From Isoetes taiwanensis (Eukaryota; Streptophyta; Lycopodiopsida; Isoetales; Isoetaceae): DNA of 64,000 bases. Under the pieces are notes generated by a model. It did not search any database. It was not told the DNA's origin and worked only from the letters and a program-made list of their open reading frames with translations. Within the stretch, counting starts at the first letter, position 1. Each line of letters opens with the position of its first letter. This document shows, one piece after another, positions 44,288 through 54,812 of the stretch. A program made the translations under genes and the position numbers. Location of the stretch: the NCBI GenBank assembly GCA_021234155.1, contig JAJEKV010000057.1, positions 4,681,821 through 4,745,820 of the forward strand, in the 5' to 3' direction.

Positions 44288-45547
44288 ATGGCTTCCCATG
44301 GCTCTTCCTTCGGGGATTTTTGCACCGCTTCCAAGGTCGCAGACAGTTTTATAAATCTGAAAGCCCAATTGCCTACGATTCCCGAAGCATGTGAACGGCA
44401 GAAGCAGGGGAAGAAGGAGAAAAAAAGGAGCAAAAGCTTGAGCATTTCCGACAGCATATCCCTCTGCTTGGATGAAGAAGACGCATTCGCTAAATTTTAT
44501 TCGACAAAGGGTTGCAGGCCGCTTGGTCTCATATCTAATATTCTTGCATGTCTGCATAATCAAAAGGGCAATTGTGCGCCCAAATTTTCTGTTCAAACTA
44601 CCAAGGTCGACGCTTTGGTAGAATTGAATAAAAGGCAACAGGCTGCTTTGGTCGATAAACAGGACACAATTGATATGCTTGAATGGCAGATTGAACAGAT
44701 GCAGCAGATGTCTGTCAAGGAAAGAGAGCTTCAAGAAACTAGCAAAAAATTGGGGATTTCTTGCCTCCAAATTGATGCAGAACAAGGGGGCGCTGAAATT
44801 GGAAGCGGAATTAATCCCAATTGCCCTGTTCTTCAGGCCACTGCTACGCAATTGCTTCTTGAGATGACAATTGTCAGAGCGGCCCTTTCCATCAGGAAAT
44901 TTTGCAAGGTTTTTATGAAGCAGATGGAGGTTTCTGGGTATTCTGTTTGGAGGGCTCTTGCCGATTTAGAACCCAGAACTTCGTTTCTGAGAAAAGAACA
45001 CACTGCATATGCTCTTGAAGCCAGAATAAACAGAGCATTATTCCACTGTTTTGAAAGCGAAAGTTTTGACGAAGCAGGGCTGACAAAAATCCTTGATCCG
45101 AGCAAAAGGTGCCAGATTCGGCTAGAAGAATTTCAGAGGATGAAGCTATTGGATGTAAATGATGCGGTAAATCCAGGAAATGCATCTTTCGAGCCTGAAT
45201 TCTTCCGGTTTTGCGAGAACAAAACGAACGAAATGTGGGGGATGTTTCCATGGAATATAGTATTCAAAAGCTCGAGCGAAAGGGGGGTTTTTACAGCAGC
45301 GTTTATTGATGCAGCCAAGGGGGTCTGGCTTCTTCATAGATTGGCGTTTTCCATGAATCCGGCAGCCTCCATAGTTCGGGTTGGAAGAAATATGGATGCA
45401 AATCCTTTGTATGTTGAAGCTGTGGCTCCTCCTCCCCAGATCTGTACCACATGCAACAGTTCCAAGGTTGAATTCATGGTTATGCCTGGTTTTAGGACTG
45501 AAAAAATGGTGAAATGCCAGGTTTATGTTCATGTCCAGTGTAACTAA
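44288..45547 (+). CDS. DUF641 / GIL1-like protein (intact)
   Basis: Single-exon gene of 419 codons in the plant DUF641 family that includes GRAVITROPIC IN THE LIGHT 1 (GIL1) and IRKI. The ATG at 44288 has good context (GCATGGC). A Ser/Lys-rich N-terminus is followed by LVDKQDTIDMLEWQIEQMQQ, a coiled coil near residues 115-155. SIRKFCKVFMKQMEVSGYSV and ALEARINRALFHCFES match the middle conserved blocks. FEPEFFRFCENKTNEMWGMF, GVWLLHRLAFSMNPAASI and MVMPGFRTEKMVKCQVYV are the C-terminal family signature. Length is close to the usual 420-480. GIL1 in Arabidopsis acts in red-light control of hypocotyl gravitropism; the role here is inferred. Upstream DNA is duplicated at 38032-39010. No break seen. 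Confidence 0.85.
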   Translation: MASHGSSFGDFCTASKVADSFINLKAQLPTIPEACERQKQGKKEKKRSKSLSISDSISLCLDEEDAFAKFYSTKGCRPLGLISNILACLHNQKGNCAPKFSVQTTKVDALVELNKRQQAALVDKQDTIDMLEWQIEQMQQMSVKERELQETSKKLGISCLQIDAEQGGAEIGSGINPNCPVLQATATQLLLEMTIVRAALSIRKFCKVFMKQMEVSGYSVWRALADLEPRTSFLRKEHTAYALEARINRALFHCFESESFDEAGLTKILDPSKRCQIRLEEFQRMKLLDVNDAVNPGNASFEPEFFRFCENKTNEMWGMFPWNIVFKSSSERGVFTAAFIDAAKGVWLLHRLAFSMNPAASIVRVGRNMDANPLYVEAVAPPPQICTTCNSSKVEFMVMPGFRTEKMVKCQVYVHVQCN

Positions 45548-46484
45548 AATCTTCCTTCAGTTTATCATCTTGTTGATGATTTTTTTTAATTATCCTGTAC
45601 TTACCTATTTCATCCTTTTATAATGAATTCTTTCTTGTTGATGATAAGAATTTCGTACACCAATAAACCCCTTGATTTTTAACTTTTTTGGATGGCCAAT
45701 TCTTTAATTAACTAGGGCTTTGGAGACAGCAGCAAATGGCATATTTCACTAAATGGCATATTTCACTTGAAACTAAATCCTAGCCACTCTAGTGGAAACC
45801 CTACATTCAAAATACCAACATTATAAAAATATACCAAAAAACCAAACTTATCACATGAATACTCAATGGTTCATCAAAATTAAAATTAATACAGGAATAC
45901 TATCTACATGAATACACAATGCTTCATTTTAATTAATCATGACATACTATCTTAATGAATACACAATGCTTACACTATCGACAAAGAATCTCCATTGATG
46001 AAAAACAAAAGTTTTGAACATGGAATCTCCATTGATGGAAAACAAAAGTTCCGAACGGCCATATACAATGTTCAATCATTTGCCACCTAAAGAATCAAAC
46101 AACAAAACTAACATCAAATGGCTCGTTCAGGATCGAACCCAAGCATTTCCATATAGCCATAAAATTGAAATCATACCTGACATCTTTGCGTGCGCCCCAT
46201 CAAGGCATCCAGCACTCGCATTTCTATCACCTTTCTCCACCTGCAAGGTCTACACCTTCCGTTCACCCCATTCTAGCACATCATATAGCCTTAATTATAA
46301 CGCAAAACTGAAACTAAACACAGAATTGAATAATACAAATGTAAACTATACAATTGTGCTGACGTCATCACTTCGCCACCACATTTTACAAGATCAGTAT
46401 CTTAAACAGAACTAAGCAGCATCAAGAGTATAGCGATCCAAATTAAGAGGTATGAAATTTGTGCCCATAGAGGCGGCCTAAAGA
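45548..46484. other. 3' flank of the GIL1-like gene, no gene
   Basis: AT-rich. Short direct repeats such as ATGGCATATTTCACT (twice near 45737-45765) and ATCTCCATTGATG (twice near 45988-46037). The open frame at 46014-46415 has no family features. Ends at the copia LTR. Confidence 0.5.
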
Positions 46485-47101
46485 TGTTGAAAAACCATTG
46501 ATGAAGTTCGTCACAAATTGTATGTACAGAAACTACTTAAGTTCATGGTTTATGGTCTTGTATAATATTTAGCCTTAGGGTTGATCAATGGGGCAACGAA
46601 AGTTAAAACTACTAAATGTATATACTGAGGTGTCGAAGGCTTTTAGAGCCAACTAAGAATTCAAAATAGTAATGCACCTAGGCGACCAGAAACCATGGCT
46701 AAAACCCCGATTTTATCATGAAAAAACCTGAAGATCAGATGTATAATATATGCAATATAAAATGACTGATGATTGAAGTGCATTCCAGGATCTAATTCAT
46801 CAACTAGGGCGATGTTAAATTGTTATTTTTGCTACAATAATGCAATCGATGACTTGTCCTCTATAGTAACTATCTGCTACAGTAACTCCTAATGGTTAAT
46901 GGTTTGATATTGCTACTCTTGAGATATAATAAGTGGAATTGAAGAATTGTACTTATTTCCTAGCTTGATCATTTAATAGAAGGTGATATCATTATGTCAA
47001 TCAGTTAAAATTTGAAAATAAGAAGTATTGATTTGCAAGTGCGTTGTTTGCCTAGACTCTAGTAACGTTTGCGAAAGTTTGAAACATATACCAATCCAAC
47101 A
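46485..47101 (+). repeat. 5' LTR of the copia element
   Basis: Begins TGTTGAAAAACCATTG and ends CCAATCCAACA three bases before the primer site. The first ~440 bp align with the 3' LTR, apart from a stretch near 46770-46870 that the 3' LTR lacks. Confidence 0.8.
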
Positions 47102-47104
47102 AAT

Positions 47105-47116
47105 TGGTATCCGAGC
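47105..47116 (+). other. Primer binding site, initiator tRNA-Met type
   Basis: TGGTATCCGAGC differs by one base from the usual TGGTATCAGAGC and lies just inside the 5' LTR. Confidence 0.75.
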
Positions 47117-47135
47117 TAAGCTTTGCTATTTAATC

Positions 47136-48305
47136 ATGTCAAGCAGGTTCTGCGCTGGCCTTTTGAGCAGTGTGGAGGTATACAAAGGTGGTCCAGAGTT
47201 TCAAGTATGGAAAGATGCCATTAGGCGCATACTAGAGGTCGAGGATTTATGGGATCTAGTTGATCCTTTAGGAGGCAATGAAGTTCATCAAATTGGAGAG
47301 TCAAATACCACTGTAAGGTCTGTAGTTGGAGTAGGATTTAATACACAAATCAATGTTGCAAGTGCTAGTCAAGCTAGTACAGGAGGCACTTCTGGAGTAG
47401 TTGGTGCAGAGATGGGGACTGCAAGGTCATTATATGCGAAACAGAAAGAAGCTAAAAGCATCATTACCTCAAAGGTAAGTTCTACCATAAGACTCAAATT
47501 AAAAAACTTGATTGCTAAGGAGATGTGTATGTTTTTGTTGAAACATTGTGAATAAAAGACATTCTCACAGATAGACTTTCGTGAAAAGGAACCCAGAAAA
47601 TTGAAACTACATGATGATGATGATGATGTGACTGAATTTTTCAATAAGTTTGATAACATTATTGCTGATTTGAGTGGAGCTGAAGTTAATCTTAGTGAGA
47701 GGTATCAAGTCCTAGCTATTGCAAGGTCCGTCATAGATAATGAACACCTCTCTTTATTCATTAGAAATGTGGCCAATGCAAGAGAGCATGCTGAAACTAT
47801 TTTAAGGAAAGAATTTGAACAAAAGAAAATCATGAAGGATGAAGATAATGAAGCCACTGGAGTAAAAGTGTTGAGGAAGAAAAAAGAATGCTTCTACTGC
47901 CATGAAGTCGGTCATTTTGAAAACAATTGACCAAAATTGAGTTCAGAATTCAACTGTTATACTTGTGGAGGAAGAGGGCATATTGCATTAAAATGTCCTA
48001 CTCCAAAGGATCTTGGTAAAGAAAGGAAAAATCCAAGCCGAGGAGGAAGATTTGAAGTTAGTAGAGAAAGAGGAGGAAGAGGACCTGCTGGAGCATCTAT
48101 TACAAAAGAAGAGAATGTGGAAAAAGCAAATGATGAAGATGAAGATGAAGATGAGGTAACAAATGCTTTTTCTATTCTTGATCAAAGAAAGATTACTAAC
48201 ACAAAATGTGGTGGTCTTATAGTTGATATTGGAGCTGAAAGATCAGTAGCTCAAACTACTGATCTGCTCAAAGACAAGGTTATGAAAAATTCTAAGAGCA
48301 TATAA
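47136..48305 (+). pseudogene. Copia gag and protease
   Basis: Starts MSSRFCAGLLSSVEVYKGG, then FQVWKDAIRRILEVEDLWDL, the usual copia gag opening. VTEFFNKFDNIIADL is the central gag block. The first zinc knuckle reads CFYCHEVGHFENN, where its last Cys codon is replaced by TGA (about 47928-47930). The second, CYTCGGRGHIALKC, is complete near 47958-47999. The protease motif is VDIGAERSV, with Ser of D-S-G-A changed to Ile. A frame change lies near 47555-47600. Gag and protease would form and mature the particle; this copy cannot. Confidence 0.85.
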
Positions 48306-49440
48306 GTTGGAAATGGGGAGCTCCAGAAAATTGAAGCAAGAGGACTGTTGCAACTGACAGATCTTGATGGAAATGTAGTTGACATAAATGATGTGTTTTA
48401 TGTACCAACTCTAGTGAAGAATTTAATCTCTATTAGTTAGCTTGTAGACCTAGGATATAAGGTCAACTTTGATGCAAAAGGACGTAACATCTATTTTGGA
48501 AATAAATTGAAGTTTTTTGCTACACGAATTGGAAATCTTTTTCAGTTGGATGACATAACTTATGACAATGTAAATTCAGTTATTACATCAGATTTTGAAT
48601 TGTGGCATAATCGACTTGCTCATATTCATTGCAATAATATAAAAGCTTTGGCAAAAGGAGGATGGATTAGTTTCAAAAATGTGAAATATGATAACTACAT
48701 GTGTGAAGAATGTATGCTTGGTAAAATTAAAAGATTGCCTTTTAAAGCCTCAAAGTATAGAGCCAAAGAAGTACGTGAACTAATACATAAAAGTTGTGTG
48801 GGCCATTGAATGTGAGAGGAAGAACCAACAAACGGTATTTTATTTCTTTCATAGATTCGAGAAAATGCAAACATTACTATCTCACATAAAAATCTCAAGC
48901 TTTGGATGCTTTCAAGCAGTATGTATCTCAGATGGAAAGAGAAACAGATAAACGGCTGAAATATATCAGGTCTGACATAGGGGGAGAATATTTATCAAGT
49001 TGCAGAAAGGAAGAACAGGACAATCTTAAATGCAGTAAGATCAATGATTAAAAAAAAAGGTTTACCCAATTATTTCGGGAGGAAGCTTTGAAGGCTACTA
49101 TTATGCTGCAGAACAAGTTGCCAAACTCAAGCATACAAGGTAACATACCTGACCTACTTTGGTCAAATTCACATGGAAGCATTAATTATAATATATTCAA
49201 AGTGTATAGATGTTTAGCTTACATTCATGTACCCTCTGAACTAAGGCAAAAATGGGATGATATAGCTGAAATAGGATTCCTTGTAGGATATGATGAGGAA
49301 AGCAAGGGATAGAGAATTTTTGTGCCAAGAAACAAAACCATTGTTGTTATAGGGAGTAATATTCGATCAGAGTACTTTGTACAAGGACAGGTTCAACATA
49401 GGGATAAGAAAAGATCAGAAAAAGAAATACGAAGAACTCA
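48306..49440 (+). pseudogene. Copia integrase
   Basis: The pre-integrase zinc-binding region is clear at 48507-48809: ELWHNRLAHIHCNNIKALAK and YMCEECMLGKIKRLPF give the H-H-C-C ligands. The core is broken: ISFIDSRE (about 48838), RSDIGGEYLS (about 48971, second catalytic Asp changed in context) and ATIMLQNKLPNSS (49096). The end FKVYRCLAYIHVPSELRQKW and IGFLVGYDEESKG (49088-49312) is the conserved post-core block. Several stops. Confidence 0.8.
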
Positions 49441-49689
49441 ATAACAAGGCTGACGATGTTGATCTTGATTCAGTGGATGAATTCGCAGGAAAAGAAGACA
49501 AGGAGGAGGTTGAAACAGTTGAATAGGATCAGATCAGTCCATTGAAAATATGCAGCAAAGGAATGAGGAGATAGCAGATAAAACAACCAAAAGAAGGAAA
49601 ACTCAAATTCAGGGGATATTAGAAGAAGCTAATGTAAACAAGGAAAAATATGGTAGAATTGAAGCCTGGAAAAAGCAAGAGACATGAAC

Positions 49690-49999
49690 ACCTGGGAGGA
49701 AGAATTTGAGCAAATCATGGCAATTATAGATGGTGTATTCATTCCTAGAACATTTGAAGAGGTTATGGAATCTAGAGGTAAAATCTAAGTGGTTAAAAGA
49801 AATGCATGAGAAATTTGGAGAAATTGGGGTCATTCAAGTGTACAAACACATATGAACTGGAGCAACGTTCTACAAATCAAAATATAATTGGAAGTAAATG
49901 GATTCTTAAAATTAAAGACTGTGCAAATGGAACTAAGAAAAATAAAGCTGGCTCAAGGTTATACACAGAGAAAAGGAAGGGTCTATGATGAAACATGTT
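49690..49999 (+). pseudogene. Copia reverse transcriptase, N-terminal part
   Basis: Readable across frames: a start like WEEEFE...FEEVME, then YELEQRSTNQNIIGSKWILK and KIKDCANGTKKNKAG, the copia W-x-x-K and K-A-R-L blocks, ending YTEKRKG near 49978. The frame then meets the inserted inverted-repeat element at 50000. Confidence 0.75.
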
Positions 50000-50342
50000 C
50001 ACTATAAACAAGATTGCATATTAAACGGGAGCAAAAGGAATATTCCTTAAAGATTCCCTTTTTTTTTCAAAAAAGGAGCTAAAATGAGGTAAAAATTTTA
50101 TTTTGGTCATGAAATTGCCCCCAAAATCACTCATTTTTTTGTGCAAAGAGAAAATTGACTATGTCAAAGTGACACTTTTTCTAACAGTTAGAATCTACCT
50201 GAAGTGTGTTTTTAGAGAAAACCACTAATTTAAGTGTATGTCCTACACAGCATTTTGTAAGCTTGGATTATATTCCAGAAAAGGTTACTTTTAGGTTACA
50301 ATGTGTCATTTTTTAATGATGTAATATTTCAAAGTACCAAAA

Positions 50343-50892
50343 TTGGAATCCGGAATACACTTTTACTATTCGAGGATAACAGAAGTGTATTCCAGAATAC
50401 ACTTTGCTTTTCTTGAAAGTCAAAGTGTATTCCAGAATACACTTTTGGTTTTGCTCGAAATCCAAAGTGTATTCCGGAACACACTTTTGTTGTACAAGTT
50501 TTTGAGACTCAACAGTGATCTTGCAATTTCCCAGGTTTTTCGAGTTTTTGACATTTTCAATGACCTGGCAATTTTTTTTGTTTCAATTGATTTGAATGAC
50601 CTTGCGATTTTATTTGTTTTTTATGTGGGATACAGGAACAAAGTTCTAAATAATGAAGGGATTAGCGAAAGAGAAAAACGAACCAACAACAACTAGATTT
50701 TCTAGCATGTTTAATTTATTTCGATGACCTTTCAATTGTTTTTATTGTTTTGTGTGGATACGGGGTTATGGTATTAAATAATAAAGGGGTTTTGATTTTT
50801 TTGCTTTTAAAACTAGGGATACTGGATCTTGGTTTCAAATGATAAGAGGGAAATGTATTCCGGAATACACTTTGTATTCCGGAATACATTTT
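50343..50892. repeat. Cluster of TGTATTCCGGAATACA palindromes
   Basis: About six copies of a 16-bp palindrome or near form. GTGTATTCCAGAATACACTT occurs near 50386 and 50426, a GGAACACAC variant near 50466, and two adjacent perfect copies near 50852-50888. One partial copy is near 50346. Confidence 0.85.
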
Positions 50893-52605
50893 TTTTTTCT
50901 AGAGGGATAGAGACGTGTTTTTTTTGCCCTTTCTGCTCTGGCGATCTTTGTTTACAGACCTTGCGCCACGATTTTATGCTCAGATTGGAAAAGGCTATGG
51001 CGTTGGCTAAAGCTTAAGCCAAGGCGCTGGCTAAGCGTCTTTAAAAATCATTTTTTCCATTTAGGGTCGGATGTAGCAGAATAAAATCGGATGCCTGAAT
51101 CAGGTCGAATGCTTTAGAGTCGCATGTAGGGCAAAACGTTTTTTCCAATAAGGTCGGATGCCAGAATCAGATGCCAGAATGTTGGATCATTCAGGTCGGA
51201 TGCTCTTAGATGCCAGAATCGAGGAGCAGGGGACTGCTGGCTGACTGATTCATAGAGTTTCAGATATGGTAGAGCATGTCAAACAAGGTTGTTTTGGTGG
51301 CTATGATGGCTTTGCAGCAGCGAAGCTATGGTGCCTCTGGTATTTTATATGGCATGGCTGTAGCGAAGCTACAGTGGCAGCGAAGCTATGGTGGCAGTGA
51401 AGCATGCCAGTGAAGCATGTCGTCCAAAGTAAGTTGCATAGTTTTTTTTTCTTTCTTTTAAACTAGGTGAGCAGGTCTGACCATTTGAAGCAAGGAGATG
51501 TTCTTGATTTGCCCATGCTGTGTCCGCTATGTTTAAACTGTAGCTGCTTTTCGCATTGTACATTGAAGCTTTGAAATAACAGCTGAGAAATATGGTCTGG
51601 CCATGCTTTGCATTGTAAAAGAGGACGGCGATGAATGAGAATTTTGCTGTATGAGACCTTGAAGCAGGAAAATGCTTTTGTGGTACCTCAGTTCTATCCC
51701 CATATTATGGTAAGATATTTTCACATTTTTGTGCTTTTTTAGTTGCCATTGCTAACTTTTGTCAACATGTTCTGTTATTTCTTAAGTGTCGATTTAATTA
51801 TTCTATCATTTCTTGCTGATTCTTAGCATAGAGTTCTTTTTTAAAGTAGGTTAAATTTGCATGACTATTTTTTCTAGCCAAGTTTAGCCAGTTGGTTGCA
51901 TTTCTTTTTACTGACTGGAATTTTGCTTAGTTCTTTTTAGCTTTGAAGATCTTATGTTAACTGTTTGTGTAGATTGCAGGTTCTACTTCAGTTTTGAGAG
52001 CAATTCCTCTCAATAACTTTTCACCTTCCTTGAACTCTACATCTAGAATTGCTGAACAAATATAAAGTCATAGAGTCGACGAGGATTTCATCAAATTAGC
52101 ATGAGATTTTTAGCCACTGAAGTTGGCATGTAAAAAACATTATTAGCAGAAGAAGATCACAATGGCTCGTACAAGTTGTTGCTACTTTAATGAACTAGAA
52201 CTAAGGTTGCAAAATGGAACAGTTTCTGTATATTTCTATAATAATGTTTACATGAAATGTACATGCCTTGAAAATAAAAATAAATAATATGAATTTCTTA
52301 TTATATTAATGTCTACAAGTTACTAGGAGTGTGTAAAGGCTGTTGCAAGATGTGCATCAATGTTTTTAATTTTCATCCTCAACAAAAATAAGAAGGTTGC
52401 ATACTAAACAGGGTCTATAAATCGAAGGAAATAAATCCTTCACCAAATTCTAAAAGCACCAAACCATCTTAAAGTTTTGTCTGATCTTAGAACATGCTTT
52501 TTTGGGGTGCAATAGATGCTACCTTAAGATTTGAGCAACATTTGGCATGTTGAATGGCCTCTTAAACATAAGGTGTACTGCAGAGATTGAAAACATGGTT
52601 CCCAA

Positions 52606-52790
52606 TTTGTATTCTGGAATAGCATAAGAGTGCAAGGTGCTATTCCGGAATAGCGCAAGACTTCAAGGTGTGGTGCAAAGATTTGGAATATGGCTCCCAA
52701 TTTGTATTCTGGAATAGCGTAAGAGTGCAAGTTCCTATTCCGGAATAGCGTAAGAGTGCAAGGGCAACTGACAATCCTATTCCAAAATAA
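52606..52790. repeat. Second cluster of TATTCCGGAATA palindromes in a ~98-bp tandem repeat
   Basis: GTATTCTGGAATAGC and CTATTCCGGAATAGC alternate, each followed by AAGAGTGCAAG or CAAGACTTCAAGG. The pair is duplicated with a period near 98 bp. A fifth, decayed copy is CTATTCCAAAATAAAG. Confidence 0.8.
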
Positions 52791-53274
52791 AGTAGGAATT
52801 TTGAAAACACTGATTAGGTTCTTCTCTAGACAGATATTGGTATGCTCGGGTAGGTTCTTCTCCTCACATCATAAAATTTTATGTTTATTTCTTCTTCATA
52901 CCTTGCACATATTGTGTAATGTTCATAGTTTAACTTGTGTCCTTTTACAAATTCACCCCTTTTTGTCATGTCTTCACAATAACCCGATGCGAACAAAAAA
53001 AAAATGTAGCTGAAATAGTGCATACTAAATCATACACCATAATAATCTTGGACTTAACCTCTAAAAATGCCATTTCAAGTGATTTATATATTGATCCAGT
53101 AGTAAGAAAATAATTTTTCCTCTAAAATAGCACATTTTAAAATGTAATCACCATGATCTTCTGAACACAACCCCTAAAAATGCCATTTCAAATGGTTAGT
53201 ACATTTTAGAGAAGGGAATCTTCAAACGGGAGTGCTGCAACACTCCCGTTTAATATGCAACTGTGTTTATAGTG

Positions 53275-53990
53275 AAGTTAACAAGCATTAGACTATTATT
53301 GAGTTTAGCAAATGGATGTAAAAACAACTTTTTTGATTGCCAAATTAGATGAAAATATTTACATGAAGCCTGTTCAAAGGTTTGATTATGGGAATGGAAA
53401 AGTATACAAGCTTAATAAGGCAGTTTATGGGCCTTAAAGAGCAAGGACTTGAAAAACCTAGACATGATGGAAATCTATACAGATATAATGATACTGCATT
53501 ATAGCCCTGTATGTTGATGATTGTATCATGGCTGGCAATGATGTTAATTGCTTGAATAAATGTATAAAAACGCTTAAGGGCAGTTTTCAAATGTCTGACC
53601 GAGGTGTCGAAGTGATTAGAAACAGAGAGAAGAAGCTACTCACTCTCAAACAAAGTAAGCACATTGAAAATATGCTAAGGAGATTTAACATGTTATATGC
53701 AAATAGCATTGCAACCCCTGTAGTTCCAGGGCAGAGACTGACTAAGGAAAAAGCATTGACAGAAAAAGAAGCCTAAGAGATGGAGCAGATCCCTTACAGA
53801 GCATTAATCGGCTGCCTATTATATCTATCTAATAATACTCGACCTGATATTTCCTATGTAGTTAATATCTTGAGCAGAAGGAATCATAATCCAGCAAAAG
53901 AACACTGGATTGCTAGGAAAAGGGTGCTAAGATATCTTAAAAGTATGATGCATCATGGCATAACATACAATTCAGATTGATTCTAAAAGC
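53275..53990 (+). pseudogene. Copia reverse transcriptase, C-terminal part
   Basis: Resumes after the insertion with VKLTSIRLLLSLANGC. ENIYMKPVQRF and KLNKAVYGP are the thumb-side blocks. ALYVDDCIMAGND (about 53498-53536) contains the catalytic YVDD. FQMSDRG, KHIENMLRRFNM and then YRALIGCLLYLSNNTRPDIS complete the conserved tail. Stops at 53437 and elsewhere break it. Confidence 0.85.
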
Positions 53991-54476
53991 CTATAGTGAT
54001 GCTAACTAGGGTGGAGATCTCAATTGTAGGAAATCCACTTCTGGTTATGTTGTTTTTCTAGTAGAAGGGCCTATAGTTTGAAGGAGAAAAAAACAAAATG
54101 TCGTAGCCTTGTCATCAGCTGAAGCTGAATACGCTGCTTCATCTATAGTTGCATAAGAGGTAATCTGGTTAAGAAGATTGTTAAAATAGCTAAATTGTTT
54201 GCTGATAGAAGTCCAATAAATATTATGACAGACAGTCAAAGTTGTATTGCTATTGTGAACAATCCAGTAGATCATGAGAGGACCAACCACATTGAATTCA
54301 AGATACATTTTATCAAAGATCTGGCTACCAAAAGATGTATTCAAATGGTCTACGTGAATACATCAAATCATGTTGCAGACATCTTTACAAAAGCACTTGT
54401 AGCAGGTAAATTTATTGAACTCAGGGAACTTATCATTCAATTGTGTGATTTTGGAGGAATGTTGGTAAACCATTAA
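53991..54476 (+). pseudogene. Copia RNase H
   Basis: YSDAN (about 53995), STSGYVVFL, then ALSSAEAEYAASS-type text near 54110-54140. The frame 54195-54476 reads INIMTDSQSCIAIVNNPVDH then RTNHIEFKIHFIKDL and VNTSNHVADIFTKAL, the standard copia RNase H end. The catalytic residues are mostly readable, but stops occur before 54195. Followed by GATTTTGGAGGAA, the polypurine tract, and the 3' LTR. Confidence 0.85.
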
Positions 54477-54812
54477 TGGAGTTCATCACAAATTGCATGT
54501 ACAGAAACTACTTAAGATCATGGTCTATAATGTTGTATAAAATTTAGCTTTAGGGTTGATCAATGGGGCAACGAAAGTTAAAACTACTAAATGTATATAC
54601 TGAGGTGTCGAAGGCTTTTAGAGTCAAATAAGAATTCAAAATAGTAATGCACCTAGGCAGCCAGAAACCATGGCTAAACCACCGATTTTATTCTGTAAAA
54701 AACCTGAAGATCAGATGTATAGTATATACATTATATAATGACTGATGACTGCTTTAGAACTATCTACCACAGTAACTCTTAATGGTTAATGGTTTGATAT
54801 TGCTACTCTTGA
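54460..54812 (+). repeat. 3' LTR of the copia element, truncated
   Basis: Begins TGTTGGTAAACCATTAATGG and follows the 5' LTR up to GATATTGCTACTCTTGA. Beyond 54812 the sequence changes to TGTAACAGACCCATGG, itself a plausible start of another LTR. Confidence 0.8.

Larger units (their letters stand above)
50000..53274. mobile_element. 3.3-kb terminal-inverted-repeat insertion in the copia RT
   Basis: Left end CACTATAAACAAGATTGCAT then ATTAAACGGGAG. The right end, read in reverse complement, is CACTATAAACACAGTTGCAT then ATTAAACGGGAG. The arms continue weakly to GAAGATTCCCTT. The right end also has an internal hairpin AAACGGGAGTG / CACTCCCGTTT. CACTA ends suggest a CMC-type element, but no 3-bp target duplication is seen, and part of TTCAC/GTGAA may belong to the copia target. 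No transposase frame. Contents: two clusters of TTCCGGAA-type palindromes and short tandem repeats (51.06-51.42 kb). Probably non-autonomous. Confidence 0.7.
46485..54812 (+). mobile_element. Ty1/copia LTR retrotransposon, decayed
   Basis: LTRs at 46485-47101 and 54460-54812 (truncated), a tRNA-Met primer site at 47105, then gag, protease, integrase, RT and RNase H in the copia order (integrase before RT). A 3.3-kb inverted-repeat element at 50000-53274 splits the RT. Stops and shifts throughout. The bases before the 5' LTR (AAAGA) do not match those after the 3' LTR, which is expected because the 3' LTR is cut short. Confidence 0.9.

Noticed and set aside
44213-45532. Minus-strand frames of up to 212 codons
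   Set aside because: Shadows of the GIL1-like gene, which has clear family blocks on the plus strand.
46014-46415. 133-codon plus-strand frame
   Set aside because: No motif, and composition like the surrounding AT-rich DNA; lies between a gene's 3' flank and an LTR.
50000-53274. Firm assignment to CACTA (CMC) transposons
   Set aside because: Ends begin CACTA but there is no 3-bp target duplicate and no transposase; kept as unclassified.
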